DNA from: DATAQC01 sp038238185
GTDB lineage: Bacteria; Actinomycetota; Acidimicrobiia; Acidimicrobiales; AC-14
Assembly (NCBI GenBank): GCA_038238185.1
Contig: JBBRXY010000114.1
Span: 1 to 8,314, forward strand
DNA length: 8,314 nt
Reading direction: 5' to 3'
Shown: positions 6,941 through 8,314 of the stretch, one piece after another
Position numbering within the stretch: the first letter of the stretch is position 1
How the letters are laid out: each line of letters begins with the position of its first letter
Program-made: the position numbers and the translations under genes
Notes under the pieces: generated by a model
What the model was told of the DNA's origin: nothing
Database searches by the model: none
What the model saw: only the letters and a program-made list of their open reading frames with translations

Positions 6941-7752
6941 CCAGAATCGCCGAGCTCGTAGAGTCGCGGGAGCTTGTCGTCAACCTGACCCTGCGCGAGC
7001 TGCGGGGAAAGTACAAGCGCTCAGTGCTGGGCTGGGCATGGTCACTGCTCAATCCACTGGCCACCATGGCCATCTTCAGCGTGGTCTTCCTCTACTTCTT
7101 GAAGGTCACGTTTCCTCCCGGTCAGCCCAGCGGCTTCGACTCGTTCCCCTTCGCGTTGCTCATCGGGTTGCTGCCGTGGAACTTCGTCGCCAACGGCATG
7201 AACGGCTCCATGGACGCCCTCATCGCTAATTCGAACCTGGTGAAGAAGGTGTACTTCCCCCGCGAGGTCCTCGTGTTCGCCAACGTGGCCTCTTCGGTCG
7301 TGACCCTGCTGATCGAGCTCAGCGTGCTCTCGATCGCCCTGGTGATCGCCGGGAACTTCGTGATCCCGTGGCTCCTTCCCGTGGCTCTGCTCGTAATCAT
7401 CCAGACCGTCTTCGTCGTCGGGATCGGGTTGACCCTGGCCGTGCTCAACGTGTACTTCCGCGACGTTCAGCACCTGGTGGGGATCCTGTTGCAGCTCTGG
7501 TTCTACGCCACGCCGATCGTGTACCCGGAGACCGCCGTGCCCCCGAACAAGATCGGTGGCGTGGGCGTGCTCACCCTGTACCGGCTCAATCCCATGGTGC
7601 GTTTCGTGGAGGCGTACCGCGCCTGCCTCTACGACCTGCGTCTCCCTCCGGTCGCCGACATCGCCTACCTGGTGGGTGCTGCCATCCTGGCTCTCGTGGT
7701 CGGGGGCCTGGTGTTCGTCCGCCTGGAACCGAAGCTCGCCGAGGAACTATGA
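6937..7752 (+). CDS. wzm: Wzm-type ABC-2 polysaccharide export permease
   Basis: A 271-aa inner-membrane permease that, with a Wzt ATPase, exports lipid-linked glycan. The length is typical for Wzm/TagG/RfbA proteins. The N-terminal coupling region has the family pattern LRELRGKYKRSVLGWAWSLLNP at about 19-40. Hydrophobic segments lie at about 41-56, 70-90, 112-138, 143-170, 181-197 and 241-262, consistent with six membrane spans. Other family marks are KKVYFPRE at 103-110, YFRDVQH at 173-179, FYATPIVYP at 189-197 and LYRLNPM at 214-220. The start is GTG at 6937, after which VTRIAELVESRELVVNL fits the amphipathic N-terminus of the family; an in-frame ATG at 6766 would lie inside the glycosyltransferase. 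A ribosome binding site is weak, so coupling to the upstream frame is plausible. The stop overlaps an ATG as ATGA at 7749. Unusually, no wzt follows it. Confidence 0.94.
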   Translation: MTRIAELVESRELVVNLTLRELRGKYKRSVLGWAWSLLNPLATMAIFSVVFLYFLKVTFPPGQPSGFDSFPFALLIGLLPWNFVANGMNGSMDALIANSNLVKKVYFPREVLVFANVASSVVTLLIELSVLSIALVIAGNFVIPWLLPVALLVIIQTVFVVGIGLTLAVLNVYFRDVQHLVGILLQLWFYATPIVYPETAVPPNKIGGVGVLTLYRLNPMVRFVEAYRACLYDLRLPPVADIAYLVGAAILALVVGGLVFVRLEPKLAEEL

Positions 7753-7877
7753 GCCTCGTCGGGTCCTGTCCCGTGGCCGGCCCCTCCCACCTCCCTCCGG
7801 TCGGCGGGCCCCTCCCCACGGGCCACCCGTCTCGGGAACGTGATAGCGACGCCCTTCGGGCGGCGGTTCGCCCATGA
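7749..7877 (+). CDS. Possible 42-aa Pro/Gly-rich small protein or coupling leader between wzm and the last GT
   Basis: ATG at 7749 overlaps the permease stop (ATGA), and the TGA at 7875-7877 overlaps the ATG of the next glycosyltransferase at 7874 (ATGA). The frame therefore fills the gap exactly. The peptide starts MSLVGSCPVAGPSHLPPV and ends RERDSDALRAAVRP. It is rich in Pro, Gly, Ser and Arg, with no membrane segment, signal peptide or family that I recognise. Third codon positions are mostly G or C, as in neighbouring genes, but the spacer is GC-rich anyway. It may be translated only to carry ribosomes to the next gene, may be a small protein, or may be noncoding. This spot, directly after wzm, is where a wzt gene would normally start. 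Confidence 0.35.
   Translation: MSLVGSCPVAGPSHLPPVGGPLPTGHPSRERDSDALRAAVRP
7779..7816 (+). repeat. 10-bp direct repeat in the wzm-GT4 spacer
   Basis: GGCCCCTCCC occurs at 7779-7788 and again at 7807-7816, 28 bp apart. The stretch between is pyrimidine-rich on this strand. It may simply reflect low-complexity GC-rich DNA; a role as a protein-binding pair is possible but unsupported. Confidence 0.45.
7850..7873 (+). promoter_or_regulatory. Mutually exclusive hairpins abutting the ATG at 7874
   Basis: CGCCC (7850-7854), GGGCG (7858-7862) and CGCCC (7869-7873) share a middle arm. It can pair left with a 3-nt loop or right with a 6-nt loop. The right-hand hairpin ends at the base before the initiation ATG. 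No clear Shine-Dalgarno sequence precedes that ATG. A ribosome finishing the 42-codon frame would melt the right-hand hairpin, so the layout would suit translational coupling. Five-base GC stems are common in DNA of this composition. Confidence 0.35.
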
Positions 7878-8314
7878 GCCGGATCGTCGTGGCCACGTGC
7901 GACGCCCTCACTCCCAAGATGGCCGGGCCGGGCATCCGCGCCCTTCAGATCGCCGTGGCCCTGGCCGCCGAGCACGAGGTGCAATTGGTGACCACGTCGG
8001 TCGTCGGCGTCACCGATCCCCGCTTCGCGGTGCGCAGCGTCGACGACCGCGAACTCGAGGAGCTCGAACGTTGGTGCGACGTCTTGGTATTCCAGGGGTG
8101 GCTCATCACCGACCGGCCCTTCCTGCTCGAGTCCGACAAGGTGCTGGTGGCCGACATCTACGACCCGATGCACCTCGAACAGCTCGAACAGGGCCGTGAC
8201 GACGGCGAGCAGGCCCGCCGGCTGGCCGTGCAGGGTGCCACCGAGGTGCTCAACGAGCAGCTCTGCCGGGGCGACTTCTTCCTGTGCGCCAGCTCGAAGC
8301 AACGCGATTTCTGG
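7874..8314 (+). CDS. GT4 family glycosyltransferase, N-terminal part (3' end beyond window)
   Basis: The first 147 codons of a GT-B fold glycosyltransferase, open to the right edge. It begins MSRIVVATCDALTPKMAGPG, the first Rossmann strand and glycine-containing loop of the acceptor-side domain. It continues with ELERWCDVLVFQG, VLVADIYDPMHLEQLEQ at about 90-106 and LNEQLCRGDFFLCASSKQRDFW at 126-147. By hand alignment about half of these residues match residues 384-526 of the GT2-GT4 fusion upstream, with one 2-residue gap, so the two are paralogues. The start is well bounded: an in-frame TAG at 7844-7846 precedes it, and ATG 7874 is the first start after that. It overlaps the stop of the 42-codon frame as ATGA. 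The donor-binding half, which would help place the sugar specificity, is outside the window. It most likely adds another residue to the same exported glycan. Confidence 0.9.
   Translation, partial: MSRIVVATCDALTPKMAGPGIRALQIAVALAAEHEVQLVTTSVVGVTDPRFAVRSVDDRELEELERWCDVLVFQGWLITDRPFLLESDKVLVADIYDPMHLEQLEQGRDDGEQARRLAVQGATEVLNEQLCRGDFFLCASSKQRDFW

Noticed and set aside
7773..7826. GTGGCC ... GGCCAC inverted repeat as a transcription terminator between wzm and the last GT
   Set aside because: The arms are only 6 bp with a 42-nt loop and no T-tract follows. The next gene on the same strand is coupled by overlaps, so termination here is unlikely.

Overview
The window reads as part of a surface-polysaccharide (O-antigen-like, capsule or cell-wall glycan) biosynthesis and export locus from a high-GC actinobacterium. 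The DNA is G+C-rich by eye (roughly two thirds). Coding frames favour G/C at the third position, GTG starts are common, and adjacent genes are joined by 4-nt GTGA/ATGA overlaps. The proteins resemble those of Acidimicrobiia and related uncultured Actinomycetota. That placement is an inference from style, not from a phylogenetic marker. There are no rRNA or tRNA genes, transposases, CRISPR arrays or phage genes.

Layout. Two divergent transcription units leave a short intergenic stretch at about 3224-3276. Leftward (minus strand) are an 898-aa HAD-superfamily protein with two extra domains (527-3223) and then, with a GTGA overlap, a Wzt-type ABC-transporter ATPase (1-530) that runs off the left edge. 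Rightward (plus strand) are: a class I SAM-dependent methyltransferase with a C-terminal coiled coil (3277-4401); an 835-aa GT2-GT4 glycosyltransferase fusion (4398-6905); a Wzm-type ABC-2 permease (6937-7752); and the start of a second GT4 glycosyltransferase (7874-8314) that runs off the right edge. This last protein is about half identical to the GT4 half of the fusion.

How the genes may work together (inference). The glycosyltransferases would assemble a lipid-linked glycan in the cytoplasm. The methyltransferase would decorate or cap it. The Wzm permease and a Wzt ATPase would export it across the membrane. The HAD protein may process a phosphorylated sugar or glycan intermediate, but its substrate cannot be read from the sequence.

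Most worth a second look: (i) the methyltransferase plus regular-heptad coiled coil beside an ABC glycan exporter, an arrangement reminiscent of WbdD-type chain terminators; (ii) the GT2-GT4 fusion and its neighbouring GT4 paralogue; (iii) two very small reading frames, each joined at both ends by 4-nt overlaps, that bridge the only two gaps in the rightward operon; (iv) mutually exclusive hairpins abutting the start codon of the last gene; (v) a divergent promoter with overlapping -10-like hexamers and a possible leaderless start; (vi) wzm and wzt lying in opposite orientation, several genes apart.
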